DNA of 64,000 nt, from positions 62,001 through 126,000 of the forward strand of contig CAWEYC010000022.1 of NCBI GenBank assembly GCA_963813195.1, in the 5' to 3' direction. Source of the stretch: Roseiarcus sp963813195. GTDB taxonomy: Bacteria; Pseudomonadota; Alphaproteobacteria; Rhizobiales; Beijerinckiaceae. This document shows positions 9,459 to 18,974 of the stretch, in pieces; positions within the stretch are counted from its first letter, which is position 1, and every line of letters begins with the position of its first letter. Below the pieces are notes generated by a model, which saw only the letters and a program-made list of their open reading frames with translations, did no database searches and was not told the DNA's origin. Both the position numbers and the translations under genes were made by a program.

Positions 9459-11375
9459 ATGAAGTTCTCGAACGCCTTCCTCGACGAAATCCGCACCAGG
9501 GTCCCCGTGTCCCAGGTGGTCGGAGCTCGGGTCAAGCTGCGCAAGCAGGGGCGGGAATGGGCTGGCCTGTCGCCGTTCAACGCGGAGAAGACCCCGTCGT
9601 TTTTCGTCAACGACCAGAAAGGGTTCTACAAGGACTTCTCCTCGGGTAAGCACGGCGACATCTTCACGTTCCTGATCGAGACGGAAGGGCTGACTTTCCC
9701 CGAGGCGGTCGAGCGGCTCGCCGCGATGGCCGGCGTGCCGATGCCGGCGCGCACGCGCGAGAGCGAGGAACGCGACCAGAAACGCGCCAGCCTGAACGAA
9801 GTCCTGGCGCTCGCGGCGCAGATCTTCGAATCGACGCTGCACGATCCGGTCGGCGCCAAAGCGCGGGGCTACCTCGCCGACCGGCGCCTCGACCCGGCGA
9901 CGCAGCGCCAATTCGGTCTCGGCTATGCCGCGCCGGACCGCTTCGCCTTGCGCGACGCGCTGGCGGCGCGCGGCGTCGACGCCCAGCAGATGATCGAAAC
10001 CGGTCTCCTGACCCACGGCGAGGGGATCGCCGTGCCCTACGACCGCTTTCGCGACCGCGTGACGTTCCCGATCCACGACCGCTCGGGCCGGGTCGTCGCT
10101 TTCGGCGGCCGGGCGCTGGAGCCAGGCGCCAGGGCCAAATACCTGAATTCGCCGGAGACGGAGCTGTTTCACAAGGGGTCGCTGCTCTACAACCATCATC
10201 GCGCGCGGAAAAGCGCCCATGAGCGAACGGAGGTGGTCGTCGTCGAGGGCTACGTCGACGTCATCGCGATGACCCAGGCGGGCTTCCCCAACACCGTCGC
10301 GCCGCTCGGCACGGCGCTGACGCCGGACCAATGCGCGCTGTTGTGGACGATGGCGAGCGAGCCGATCCTGTGTTTCGACGGCGACAAGGCCGGCCACAAG
10401 GCCGCATTCCGCGCCATCGACACGGCGCTGCCGCTGATCGGCGCCGGCAAGAGCCTGCGCTTCGCCATGCTGCCGGAGGGACAGGACCCCGACGATCTCG
10501 CGCGGTCCGGCGGCCCGCAGGCGATTGGCGAAGTGCTGCGACGCGCCCAGCCGCTGGCCGAAATGCTGTTTCTCCGCGAGACCGAGGGCCAGCGTTTCGA
10601 CACGCCCGAAAAGCGCGCCGCCCTCGAGAAGCGCCTGCGCGAGCTCGTCGGCCTCATTGGCGACGAGACCCTGCGCCGCCACTACGCCTCGGACATGGGC
10701 CAGCGCCTGGCCGCGTTCCTCGGGCTCGCCGGGCCGACCCCGGCTCGCCCGCCCGGCCGGAACGAGCGCTTCAGCCCCCGCGGCCGCCGCGCGGGTTTTA
10801 TGGACCCGGGGCCGAAAGTCGGCATCGCCGGCGCGGCGTTGCCGACGCCGCGCCATCTCGCCCGCCGCCCTCGCGAAGCGCCACGCGAAATCGCGATTCT
10901 GGCGATTCTCATCGGCCATCCCGGCCTGCTGGAACGGCATTTCGAGGATATAGCGGCGCTCGAGATCGCCGGGCCGGCGCTCGCCGCCTTCCGCGACAAG
11001 CTGCTCGGCCTGCCCGAAAACGCCTATGGGGCGGCGGACGCCCTGGCCGAAGCGCTCGATTCCTCGGGTTTGGCGGGCGAGCGGGACCGAATCCTAGGCC
11101 TCGCCGCCGGGATGGCCAATTGGTGGTGCCTGCGCGCCGAGGCGGAGACCTCGGACGCCGAGCACGTTCTTAGACAAACCATGGCCTTGCAACGAAGTTC
11201 AGGGGCGCTAAATAGGGAGCTGAGGCTTGCCGAGCAGGCGCTCGCCGCCGATCCGACCGAACAGAATCTCGCGAGATTGCTGGACATAAAGGCGAATTTG
11301 GCCGATTTGGCGAACGCTGAGGCGGCGATTGAGGGGTTTGGCGACCTTTCGGGGCGCCGGACAGCGCCGCTGTGA
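9459..11375 (+). CDS. dnaG: DNA primase DnaG with degenerate zinc-binding domain
   Basis: Makes RNA primers at the replication fork. The 638-residue protein begins MKFSNAFLDEIRTRVPVS, followed by the CHC2-type region (residues 35-70), the catalytic core and the TOPRIM motifs VVVEGYVDV near 260 and CFDGDKAGHKAA near 304. The zinc ligands are missing: the expected CPFH is SPFN, and the expected CFGC is DFSS. I know this variant from some Rhizobiales DnaG proteins, so it is a lineage trait rather than damage. The C-terminal helicase-binding domain is present but diverged. rpoD follows 220 bp downstream, the classical macromolecular synthesis order. Confidence 0.94.
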   Translation: MKFSNAFLDEIRTRVPVSQVVGARVKLRKQGREWAGLSPFNAEKTPSFFVNDQKGFYKDFSSGKHGDIFTFLIETEGLTFPEAVERLAAMAGVPMPARTRESEERDQKRASLNEVLALAAQIFESTLHDPVGAKARGYLADRRLDPATQRQFGLGYAAPDRFALRDALAARGVDAQQMIETGLLTHGEGIAVPYDRFRDRVTFPIHDRSGRVVAFGGRALEPGARAKYLNSPETELFHKGSLLYNHHRARKSAHERTEVVVVEGYVDVIAMTQAGFPNTVAPLGTALTPDQCALLWTMASEPILCFDGDKAGHKAAFRAIDTALPLIGAGKSLRFAMLPEGQDPDDLARSGGPQAIGEVLRRAQPLAEMLFLRETEGQRFDTPEKRAALEKRLRELVGLIGDETLRRHYASDMGQRLAAFLGLAGPTPARPPGRNERFSPRGRRAGFMDPGPKVGIAGAALPTPRHLARRPREAPREIAILAILIGHPGLLERHFEDIAALEIAGPALAAFRDKLLGLPENAYGAADALAEALDSSGLAGERDRILGLAAGMANWWCLRAEAETSDAEHVLRQTMALQRSSGALNRELRLAEQALAADPTEQNLARLLDIKANLADLANAEAAIEGFGDLSGRRTAPL

Positions 11376-11595
11376 GCGGCAGCGAGGTGCGGCGAGTCCT
11401 CTCGGGCGGGAGGATCTCCCGAGATTAACGCGGGGTTAGGCGCCGCAGCCGATTTTGAGGCGTGGCGAATTGAGGGACGCCAGGGCGGGTCTTCCGCTGG
11501 CTTCGCGCGTTTGGGTTTGAACGGCCGTGTCCGAGCGCCGGACAGCGGCCATTGCGTAATCGTCCGCGCCGCGCGGACTTGATGGAGACGCCAAT

Positions 11596-13644
<2,049 letters not shown>

Positions 13645-13825
13645 GGACCGGGCGGTGATTTGGCTTTCCCCTTCCCATCGCTCCTCTGCTGAGTCTCATA
13701 TGGACGCTCGGTGCCGGGCCCGGATGATGATTGTGAGTGTTCCTCTTGCGTTCTATATTGGGTTATAACGCGGTCACGGGGCGTGATATAGTCCTGTGAT
13801 TCGCATTGCGACGGGGGAGAGAGGG

Positions 13826-14338
13826 ATGATTTCCTCATCCGATTTGCTGGATTTGCAGCGGGCGCAGTATGCGCACGACATGCGAAACCATTTCGACATC
13901 CTGTCTCTGCATAAAAATGACCGCCTGAAGCATTATGGATTGCACTTTGCGAAATACGTTGGTCGGCTCGCGCGAGGAAATGAGGAACTCAAGTCAGAAG
14001 ACCGCACGTTGACTGATGCGTTCCTGGTCAGTTTGAGTGCTGCCAACACCCTGCATCAAGACTTGAGCAAGGAGAATTTGAGCGCGGAAACAGTTGCGCC
14101 GCAAGTTGATCCGCTTCGCGCGCTTGCGGACGCCGCAGGCCGCTTTGCCGATGCGTGTGAGAAGATCGACCACATGGAAGAATTTGTGACGATCGCCCGA
14201 AAGGCGAATCGTGACATAATACATTGGCTGACGCGCCAAGCGTATGAAAGGAATTTTCCACTGGCGGCAGAGGCGGCGAAGCGACGGAAGGAACTCGCGG
14301 ACCGACATTTCTATGTAAGCCTAGGCGAAAATAAGTGA
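13826..14338 (+). CDS. Uncharacterised helical protein, partner of the DCD-like gene
   Basis: 170 residues from the ATG at 13,826, which follows a strong GGGAGAGAGGG site; an in-frame GTG at 13,796 would add 10 residues. It is predicted all-helical and charged (LDLQRAQYAHDMRNHFDIL at the start), without membrane segments. I do not recognise the family. The stop overlaps the GTG start of the DCD-like gene by 4 bp, so the two are translationally coupled and probably work together. Codon use and base composition differ from rpoD. A regulator or sensor for the membrane DCD protein is one possibility (inference). Confidence 0.6.
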   Translation: MISSSDLLDLQRAQYAHDMRNHFDILSLHKNDRLKHYGLHFAKYVGRLARGNEELKSEDRTLTDAFLVSLSAANTLHQDLSKENLSAETVAPQVDPLRALADAAGRFADACEKIDHMEEFVTIARKANRDIIHWLTRQAYERNFPLAAEAAKRRKELADRHFYVSLGENK

Positions 14339-15084
14339 GTTTCTGGAGTGGCAAGAAATGGCGCTCGATCGAACATGGACAGGCGTGCGTTGAGCCTTTT
14401 GATTTTAGCGCTCTCGAAGACGCAAATTACCTTCTAGCGATCGGCGATGAAATCTATGTCTCCTCGCAGGAACAAAAATCGAAGATACAGAAACTGACGG
14501 ATAAAGATCCGAATTTTGCGATCGAGCCGGGCCAGTTCGCCTTTTTGCTGTCAGCCGAACGGGTGAAAACACCATTCGATGCGATTGGATTTATTTCGAT
14601 TTGAGCGTCAATCAAGTTCATGGGACTTGTGAATATCTCGGGTTTTCATGTGGATCCGGGATATTCGGGGAAGCTGATCTTTGCGGTATTTAACGCTGGC
14701 CCCGCGCGAATCCACCTCCAAAAAGGGCAAAGAATTTTTCCACTCTGGATGGCGTCTCTAGACGAGCGGATTGCGCGACAAGCTTCAAAACAGGGTTATG
14801 ATGGAATTCCGCCGAGCTTAGTGACCCAAATCTCCAGTGATTTCACAACTGCCTATCAGATCAAGACTGATCTCGATAAGGTCAGGGAAGATATTGCTGC
14901 TTTGAAGGTATTTAAACTGTATGCCAGTTTGGTTGTCAGTGTATGTATAGTTGTATTTACGACAATCATTTTTCCGATTCTAAAAGACAGAGTTACACAA
15001 ATATTCTCACAGTCCACCTTGGACGCTCCTCATTCACTGGTAACGCCCACCGTTCAGCCGCAGCCATCGTTGGATAAGAAGTAG
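14335..15084 (+). pseudogene. dCTP deaminase/dUTPase-fold (DCD-like) protein with C-terminal membrane anchor, interrupted by one TGA
   Basis: Two open segments, 14,335-14,604 and 14,605-15,084, lie in the same frame and are separated only by TGA at 14,602-14,604. Read through, they give one DCD-like protein: IEPGQFAFLLSAERV, GFISI, stop, ASIKF, then GLVNISGFHVDPGYSGKLIF and VFNAGPARIHLQKGQRI. This is the trimeric DCD/dUTPase beta-barrel pattern. It is followed by a coiled segment and one membrane helix (LVVSVCIVVFTTIIFPIL, from about base 14,930), so the protein would be membrane-tethered. The catalytic residues of true dCTP deaminases are not evident, so binding rather than deamination is possible. 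The stop is one C-to-T change from CGA. Confidence 0.62.
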
Positions 15085-15627
15085 CTAGAATTGTTCCCAT
15101 GACCATGATACCAAATCTTGACCGTAAGATACATAAAGAGGATGTCGAGGTTGACCTCCATTAGTTGTTCCAAGGCAATAGAGGTAAACGTCGAGGTTCT
15201 GAGCTATCTTCAATACGTCGACGTGCCTCTTTAGGTAGATCCCGTGAATTCCCCAACCGACTGCAACTCTGCCGCCCCGGGATTTGTTTTCATAAAGAAT
15301 TCTCTCGATGAAATGGTCGTTCTCTGGCCCAACGGGATCGGGTTGGTGTCTTAGGGCTGCCGGTCGGGTTGCGCGAAAGGCAAAGAGATTCCACACCACC
15401 AAAGAGCCAAAGCCGAGCTCCCGTGCCCGCTTTTCACATCGCTTAATTGTTGGATCGCTATATTCGTGATCGGCCGTCGACGGATTCAACATGCCAAACG
15501 CGAGGGGAGGCCGCGACTCGTCCCAGCGGCGGTCCAATCGATATCGATACTTCTGGCACGAAGAAAAAACAGCGCCACCATCTCCGAGAAGGGATGATTG
15601 AACGAATGCGCGGCCTTGGTTGAGCAT
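15085..15627 (-). CDS. DUF1643 domain-containing protein
   Basis: The 180-residue protein carries the DUF1643 signature along its length: YRYRLDRRWD, LAFGMLNPSTADHEYSDPTI, CEKRARELGFGSLVVWNLFA, DPVGPENDHFI and a C-terminal GQPRHPLYV. The biochemical role of DUF1643 is not established. Members are often found in phages and mobile or defence-type islands, which fits here. It faces left, converging tail to tail with the DCD-like gene (stop codons adjacent) and divergent from the TIR-like gene across a 134-bp region that holds a perfect palindrome. Confidence 0.88.
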   Translation of the reverse strand: MLNQGRAFVQSSLLGDGGAVFSSCQKYRYRLDRRWDESRPPLAFGMLNPSTADHEYSDPTIKRCEKRARELGFGSLVVWNLFAFRATRPAALRHQPDPVGPENDHFIERILYENKSRGGRVAVGWGIHGIYLKRHVDVLKIAQNLDVYLYCLGTTNGGQPRHPLYVSYGQDLVSWSWEQF

Positions 15628-15656
15628 ACTCGCTTAACTCTCCGAATCGCATGCAT

Positions 15657-15674
15657 ACTCGCATTAATGCGAGT
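15657..15674. promoter_or_regulatory. Perfect 18-bp palindrome in divergent promoter region
   Basis: ACTCGCATTAATGCGAGT reads the same on both strands and lies between the start of DUF1643 (left) and the TIR-like gene (right). A half-site copy, ATACTCGC, recurs about 30 bp to the left, near the DUF1643 start. Position and symmetry suggest an operator controlling both arms. No repressor gene is recognisable in the cassette. Confidence 0.5.
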
Positions 15675-15761
15675 CAGGGTCTTGCGTGATTTTTGGGCGC
15701 GAAGTAGAATATACAAAGAACAAGCGTGTAACATAGACGAAACCGTCCTTGAGGAGAGCAC

Positions 15762-16178
15762 ATGAGGGTCCTTGTGGTGCACGACGGGTCGTGCTGGCCG
15801 GAACTCAAACAGATCGAATCCTGGCTGGTGGCGGCCGGCTGCGAGGTCTTTCATTTTGACCTCGCTCTGACGGAGCACGAGAGGTCGCTCGTCGATTCGA
15901 TTCGGGAATGCGATGTCGTACTTTTCTTGGTTACATCCCGGCTGCCGATGGCCGACGCAAGAACCGGCGTGCTCGGAGCAAAGGAAATGGGCAAGAAGAT
16001 AGTCGGCGTACAACTTGAGGCAATTTCTATCACCGAGGAATTTGGCAAATACGCGTCAGCTCTCGTGGCCTTTGAGCAGGATGCGGTAGCCAGCAATGTC
16101 TGTGGCAATCAAACCGAGTGGACCGACAGCCGCGGAGAAAAGCGGCCGGATAGGAAGTTCAAGCGGCACAAATGTTAG
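15762..16178 (+). CDS. Small TIR-like (Toll/interleukin-1 receptor fold) protein
   Basis: The 138-residue protein starts at ATG after GAGGAG. It shows an alternating strand/helix pattern: VLVVHDG, a helix ending in AAGCEVFHFD, SIRECDVVLFLVTSRL, then GAKEMGKKIVGVQLE. This resembles TIR-like domains in which the CDVVLFLVT strand and the GKKIVGVQL strand are diagnostic. The NADase catalytic glutamate cannot be placed with certainty. It lies 3 bp upstream of the Nmad2 gene, so the two form an operon. The alternative is another Rossmannoid signalling domain such as SLOG. Family confidence is moderate. Confidence 0.55.
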   Translation: MRVLVVHDGSCWPELKQIESWLVAAGCEVFHFDLALTEHERSLVDSIRECDVVLFLVTSRLPMADARTGVLGAKEMGKKIVGVQLEAISITEEFGKYASALVAFEQDAVASNVCGNQTEWTDSRGEKRPDRKFKRHKC

Positions 16179-16181
16179 CTA

Positions 16182-16814
16182 ATGGACCGCGGAATGCGAC
16201 TGCACAGCTACATAGTAGAACATGATGTCGGGTTTGCACCCAATCCGTTTCATGGAGTGTGCACCCTCGCGACGTGCAAACCAAGGATACGGCGATATGC
16301 CAGTGTTGGTGAATTCATTATCGGAACCGGCGCCAAGAAACGCGGGCTACAGGGTCGACTGGTATATATTATGAAAGTGGGTGAAATTGTTGGATTTGAC
16401 GAGTATTGGGTCGATCCGCGCTTTGCTATGAAAAAATCCGTGATGAATGGCAGCATATGCCAAGTATACGGCGATAACATTTATCATCGTCAGAGCAATG
16501 GCAGTGGGCGGCGGCAGGAGGATTCGTTTCACAGTCGCGAAGGTGGACTGACGAACGAGGATAATTTGCGAATAGACACTGGCTCGACCGATCGCGTTTT
16601 AATTGCGGATTGGTTTATCTATTGGGGCGGCGAAGGTTCGGAGATTCCATCTGCATTCGGTGCATTTGTGCACAAAACCCAAGGTCACAAGTTGATCGAC
16701 AACAAGTGCGAAATTTCGCACTTCGTCGAATGGGCCTTATCTAAGGGTCAGGTTAATAGCGTCATCGGAGACCCTTCAGAATGGAGCTTTGAAACGAGGT
16801 CGTCCGTACGTTGA
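16182..16814 (+). CDS. Nmad2-type (nucleotide modification associated domain 2) protein
   Basis: The 210-residue protein has the Nmad2 pattern: MRLHSYIVEHDVGFAPNPF, VCTLATCKPRIRR, GEFIIGTGAKKRG, VGEIVGFDEYWVDPRF, VYGDNIYH and a late DRVLIADWFIYWGG. Nmad domains were named for their association with hypermodified nucleotide systems, chiefly in phages and conflict islands; their activity is not established. It is co-transcribed with the TIR-like gene. An ATG at 16,194 (MRLHSY) is the more family-typical start and would trim four residues. The pairing of a TIR-like gene with Nmad2 suggests a nucleotide-sensing or nucleotide-consuming module. Confidence 0.75.
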   Translation: MDRGMRLHSYIVEHDVGFAPNPFHGVCTLATCKPRIRRYASVGEFIIGTGAKKRGLQGRLVYIMKVGEIVGFDEYWVDPRFAMKKSVMNGSICQVYGDNIYHRQSNGSGRRQEDSFHSREGGLTNEDNLRIDTGSTDRVLIADWFIYWGGEGSEIPSAFGAFVHKTQGHKLIDNKCEISHFVEWALSKGQVNSVIGDPSEWSFETRSSVR

Positions 16815-16847
16815 TTTGTGTGGAGCGTTGTCGCCGCGTAGCGCTAC

Positions 16848-16964
16848 GTCGGCCAGCAATTCTGGATGACGCGCGAACGCGTTCGCCAGATCGAGGCTAA
16901 GGTGCTGCGCAAGCTGAAACACTCGGGCCGGAGCCGGAAACTGCGGAGCTTTCTCGACAACTGA
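16848..16964 (+). pseudogene. Detached, diverged copy of the rpoD 3' end
   Basis: In the sigma-factor frame this reads VGQQFWMTRERVRQIEAKV, then LRKLKH, SGRSRKLRSFLDN and stop. It matches the last 38 codons of RpoD with several silent and missense differences. A TAG two codons upstream shows that nothing longer is present. It is followed directly by a strong terminator that the intact rpoD now lacks. The simplest reading is that this is the ancestral rpoD end, displaced when the cassette entered and supplied a replacement end. Confidence 0.8.
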
Positions 16965-16991
16965 TCGAGGGGGGCGAGAAATTTCAACGGA

Positions 16992-17014
16992 AGGGGAGCG
17001 GCGCTCCCCTTTTT
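16992..17014 (+). terminator. Rho-independent terminator after the rpoD remnant
   Basis: A GGGGAGCG/CGCTCCCC stem followed by TTTTT. It would have been the native rpoD terminator before the cassette entered and now ends transcription leaving the TIR-like/Nmad2 operon. Confidence 0.75.
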
Positions 17015-17106
17015 CGCATCCGCGCGAGGCGACGACCCTGCCCTCTCCCAAGGAGGACCATGGACGGGGAGAGAGGGGGACCCACACACTTAGATGCAGA
17101 ACGCTT

Positions 17107-17892
17107 CTACGGCGTGTGAAGCTCGGCCAGCGCCGCCGGGCGGTCGGCGAAAGCCACCGGTTCGCTGGCCTCGCCCCGCCGGGCGACCGGCTTGATGCCG
17201 ACGAAGATCTCCGCCGGCGCCGCGTCGGCCGGGTTGACGCCAGTGAGCGGGACAACGGCGGCGTCCAAATCGGCGCTCGCATTGAGGCCGTCGTGGAGGC
17301 CGGCGACCAGGTGGTCGTCGGCGCCGGAGATCTGCACGCCGATGCGCGGACGGGCGGTCGAGCTCAATTGCCCGATGTTGTTGACGACGATGACATGCGC
17401 CTGCAGGAGCGATTCGCGGATCTGCTCGGCCAGCGCACTGCCCTCGAGATCGAGCCCATAGGACCACAACGTCACAGCGTGCCCTGAATAGTGGGCGAGC
17501 GCGTGGGCGACGTCGTGGACTTGCGCGCTGGTCAGTTGCCGCGGCTGGACGAGCTCTTGGAACGACAGGTTTTTCCGCTGCAGCCTGGCGGCTTCGATGC
17601 CGAGCGTGGCGAGGCGCTCGAGCGCGTCGGCGGTATCCTTGCGCGCCTGGGCCGTTTGCGCCTCGAGATTGGTGGCGAGCCAGGTGGTCTGCGCTTCGCG
17701 AACGCTCGCCGCCCGCCACTGCAGCCCGAGGAAGGCGACCATGACGAAGGCGCCGACCGCCGTCACGACCCCCGCGGCGAGGATGAATTGCCAGGAGGCC
17801 GCATACCAATAGTCCGCCCACTGGAGAAGCGCTTGGGACGCCGGGGGCGACGGGTTGATCGGAAGAGCCTGAAGGGCCATGGCGCTGATCAT
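17107..17892 (-). CDS. Uncharacterised membrane-anchored protein
   Basis: 261 residues, with one strong membrane helix (WQFILAAGVVTAVGAFVMVAFLGL) at about 34-58. A coiled-coil-prone segment follows (REAQTTWLATNLEAQTAQARK, about 65-110), then a soluble C-terminal domain with the strand AHVIVVNNIGQL. I recognise no family. A later ATG gives the start MALQALPI at about 17,880. It faces left, downstream of the TadD-like gene on the same strand with a 12-bp gap, so the two probably share a transcript. Confidence 0.7.
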   Translation of the reverse strand: MISAMALQALPINPSPPASQALLQWADYWYAASWQFILAAGVVTAVGAFVMVAFLGLQWRAASVREAQTTWLATNLEAQTAQARKDTADALERLATLGIEAARLQRKNLSFQELVQPRQLTSAQVHDVAHALAHYSGHAVTLWSYGLDLEGSALAEQIRESLLQAHVIVVNNIGQLSSTARPRIGVQISGADDHLVAGLHDGLNASADLDAAVVPLTGVNPADAAPAEIFVGIKPVARRGEASEPVAFADRPAALAELHTP

Positions 17893-17904
17893 CTGGTTTG
17901 AGGT

Positions 17905-18717
17905 CTATTCGCTGGCGACAGTCGTTTTCGGCGACGGCGGCCTTGTCTTAGCGCTCGCATGGTTGGCGATCCTTTGCTGCATCGCCCCGACTTTGCCGCG
18001 CGCCGCCTCGGCCGACCTGTCCTGCCGGCCGTCTTTCGCCTGGGCGGACTTGCGTTCGAGCGAAAGGACCAAGGCGAGGTTGTTGCGCACCCGGGCGTCG
18101 GCATCCGCGCCTTCGCTCGCCTGCCGCAACGTCGCCTCGGCCAGCGGCAACTGCTTGGTCAGCGCGTAGGACAAGCCGAGATTGTTGAGCACGTGCGCTT
18201 CGCCCGGCGCGATCTTGAGCGCTTCGGCGTAGAATTTCCGTGCGCTGGTATGGTCGCCCAGTTCGTCGTCGACCGCGCCTTGCACGGACATGATCGCCCA
18301 GTCGGGCTGATCCTCGGGATAGGCGCGCGTCAGCACTTCCTGGGCCTGGGCCAATTCTCCGGAGTCGGCGAGCGCCTTGCCGTATTCGCCCAGCACCTCG
18401 TAATCGTATGGCGCCTGGATCGCCGCGGTGCGCATGACCGCCGCCGCTTCGCTGTAGCGGCTCACGGCGCGCAGCGCCCGCGCGTAATCGATCGAGACGG
18501 TCTTATCGCCAGGGCTCTGTTGGTAGCGCTTGCCCAACGCGTCGGCGGCGGCGCGCAATTGATCGTCGCCGGCCGGGATCGCCTGCACCGCCTGTGGCGT
18601 CGGCCCCACAAGTCCGGCCATCTCGACGCAGCCGCCTAACGACGCCCCAGCGGCGGCCACGAGAGCGATCCTAACCAGCCGACCCAAGTCCAGGTCGAGG
18701 CCGCACGCAAAAAACAT
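17905..18717 (-). CDS. TPR-repeat lipoprotein, TadD-like (copy 1)
   Basis: The 270-residue protein has a lipobox at its N-terminus (VAAAGASLGGC, with Cys as the lipid site), then TPR units over about 55-235: IDYARALRAVSRYSEAA, GEYGKALADSGELAQAQ, NNLGLSYALTKQLPLAEA. It closely resembles the second copy at 32,529. TadD proteins act as pilotins/assembly factors for Flp/Tad pili, but no other tad gene lies nearby, so the partner is unknown. The extreme C-terminus (AKTRPPSPKTTVASE) is low-complexity. Confidence 0.82.
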   Translation of the reverse strand: MFFACGLDLDLGRLVRIALVAAAGASLGGCVEMAGLVGPTPQAVQAIPAGDDQLRAAADALGKRYQQSPGDKTVSIDYARALRAVSRYSEAAAVMRTAAIQAPYDYEVLGEYGKALADSGELAQAQEVLTRAYPEDQPDWAIMSVQGAVDDELGDHTSARKFYAEALKIAPGEAHVLNNLGLSYALTKQLPLAEATLRQASEGADADARVRNNLALVLSLERKSAQAKDGRQDRSAEAARGKVGAMQQRIANHASAKTRPPSPKTTVASE

Positions 18718-18974
18718 GATTAAGCCCGCAAACGCACTTTTCGCTTAACAACTATAAGGCGGCCGTCCTAACAGAAGGGCGGCGAACATTGTCCAACTTG
18801 CGACTGCATTTTAATATTCTAGAATCCAATTCAATTCGGACTGGAATTGTGAAATTAGATTTTCGTCAACTTCGGCTAAAATGCCGTAGCGTCATGGCGG
18901 TCGACATATGAGAGTTGGACGTGCCTGCCCGCCGAAAGCGGATCGAACTCTCTTCAACCGCAGCTTAGGACCGG

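Larger units (their letters stand above)
13645..16847. mobile_element. Candidate cassette inserted at the rpoD 3' end
   Basis: About 3.2 kb lying between the intact rpoD stop and a second copy of the rpoD 3' end. It is visibly richer in A and T than the flanking genes and holds only accessory genes: a helical protein, a DCD-like protein, DUF1643, a TIR-like protein and Nmad2. No integrase, transposase or terminal inverted repeats are visible, so the mechanism is unknown. It may be a remnant, a satellite mobilised in trans, or the product of homologous exchange. The borders are inferred from the duplicated rpoD end. Confidence 0.55.

Noticed and set aside
14335..15084. Second functional dCTP deaminase like that at 35,594
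   Set aside because: Only the barrel core is shared; a membrane anchor is present, deaminase residues are not evident and an in-frame stop interrupts it.
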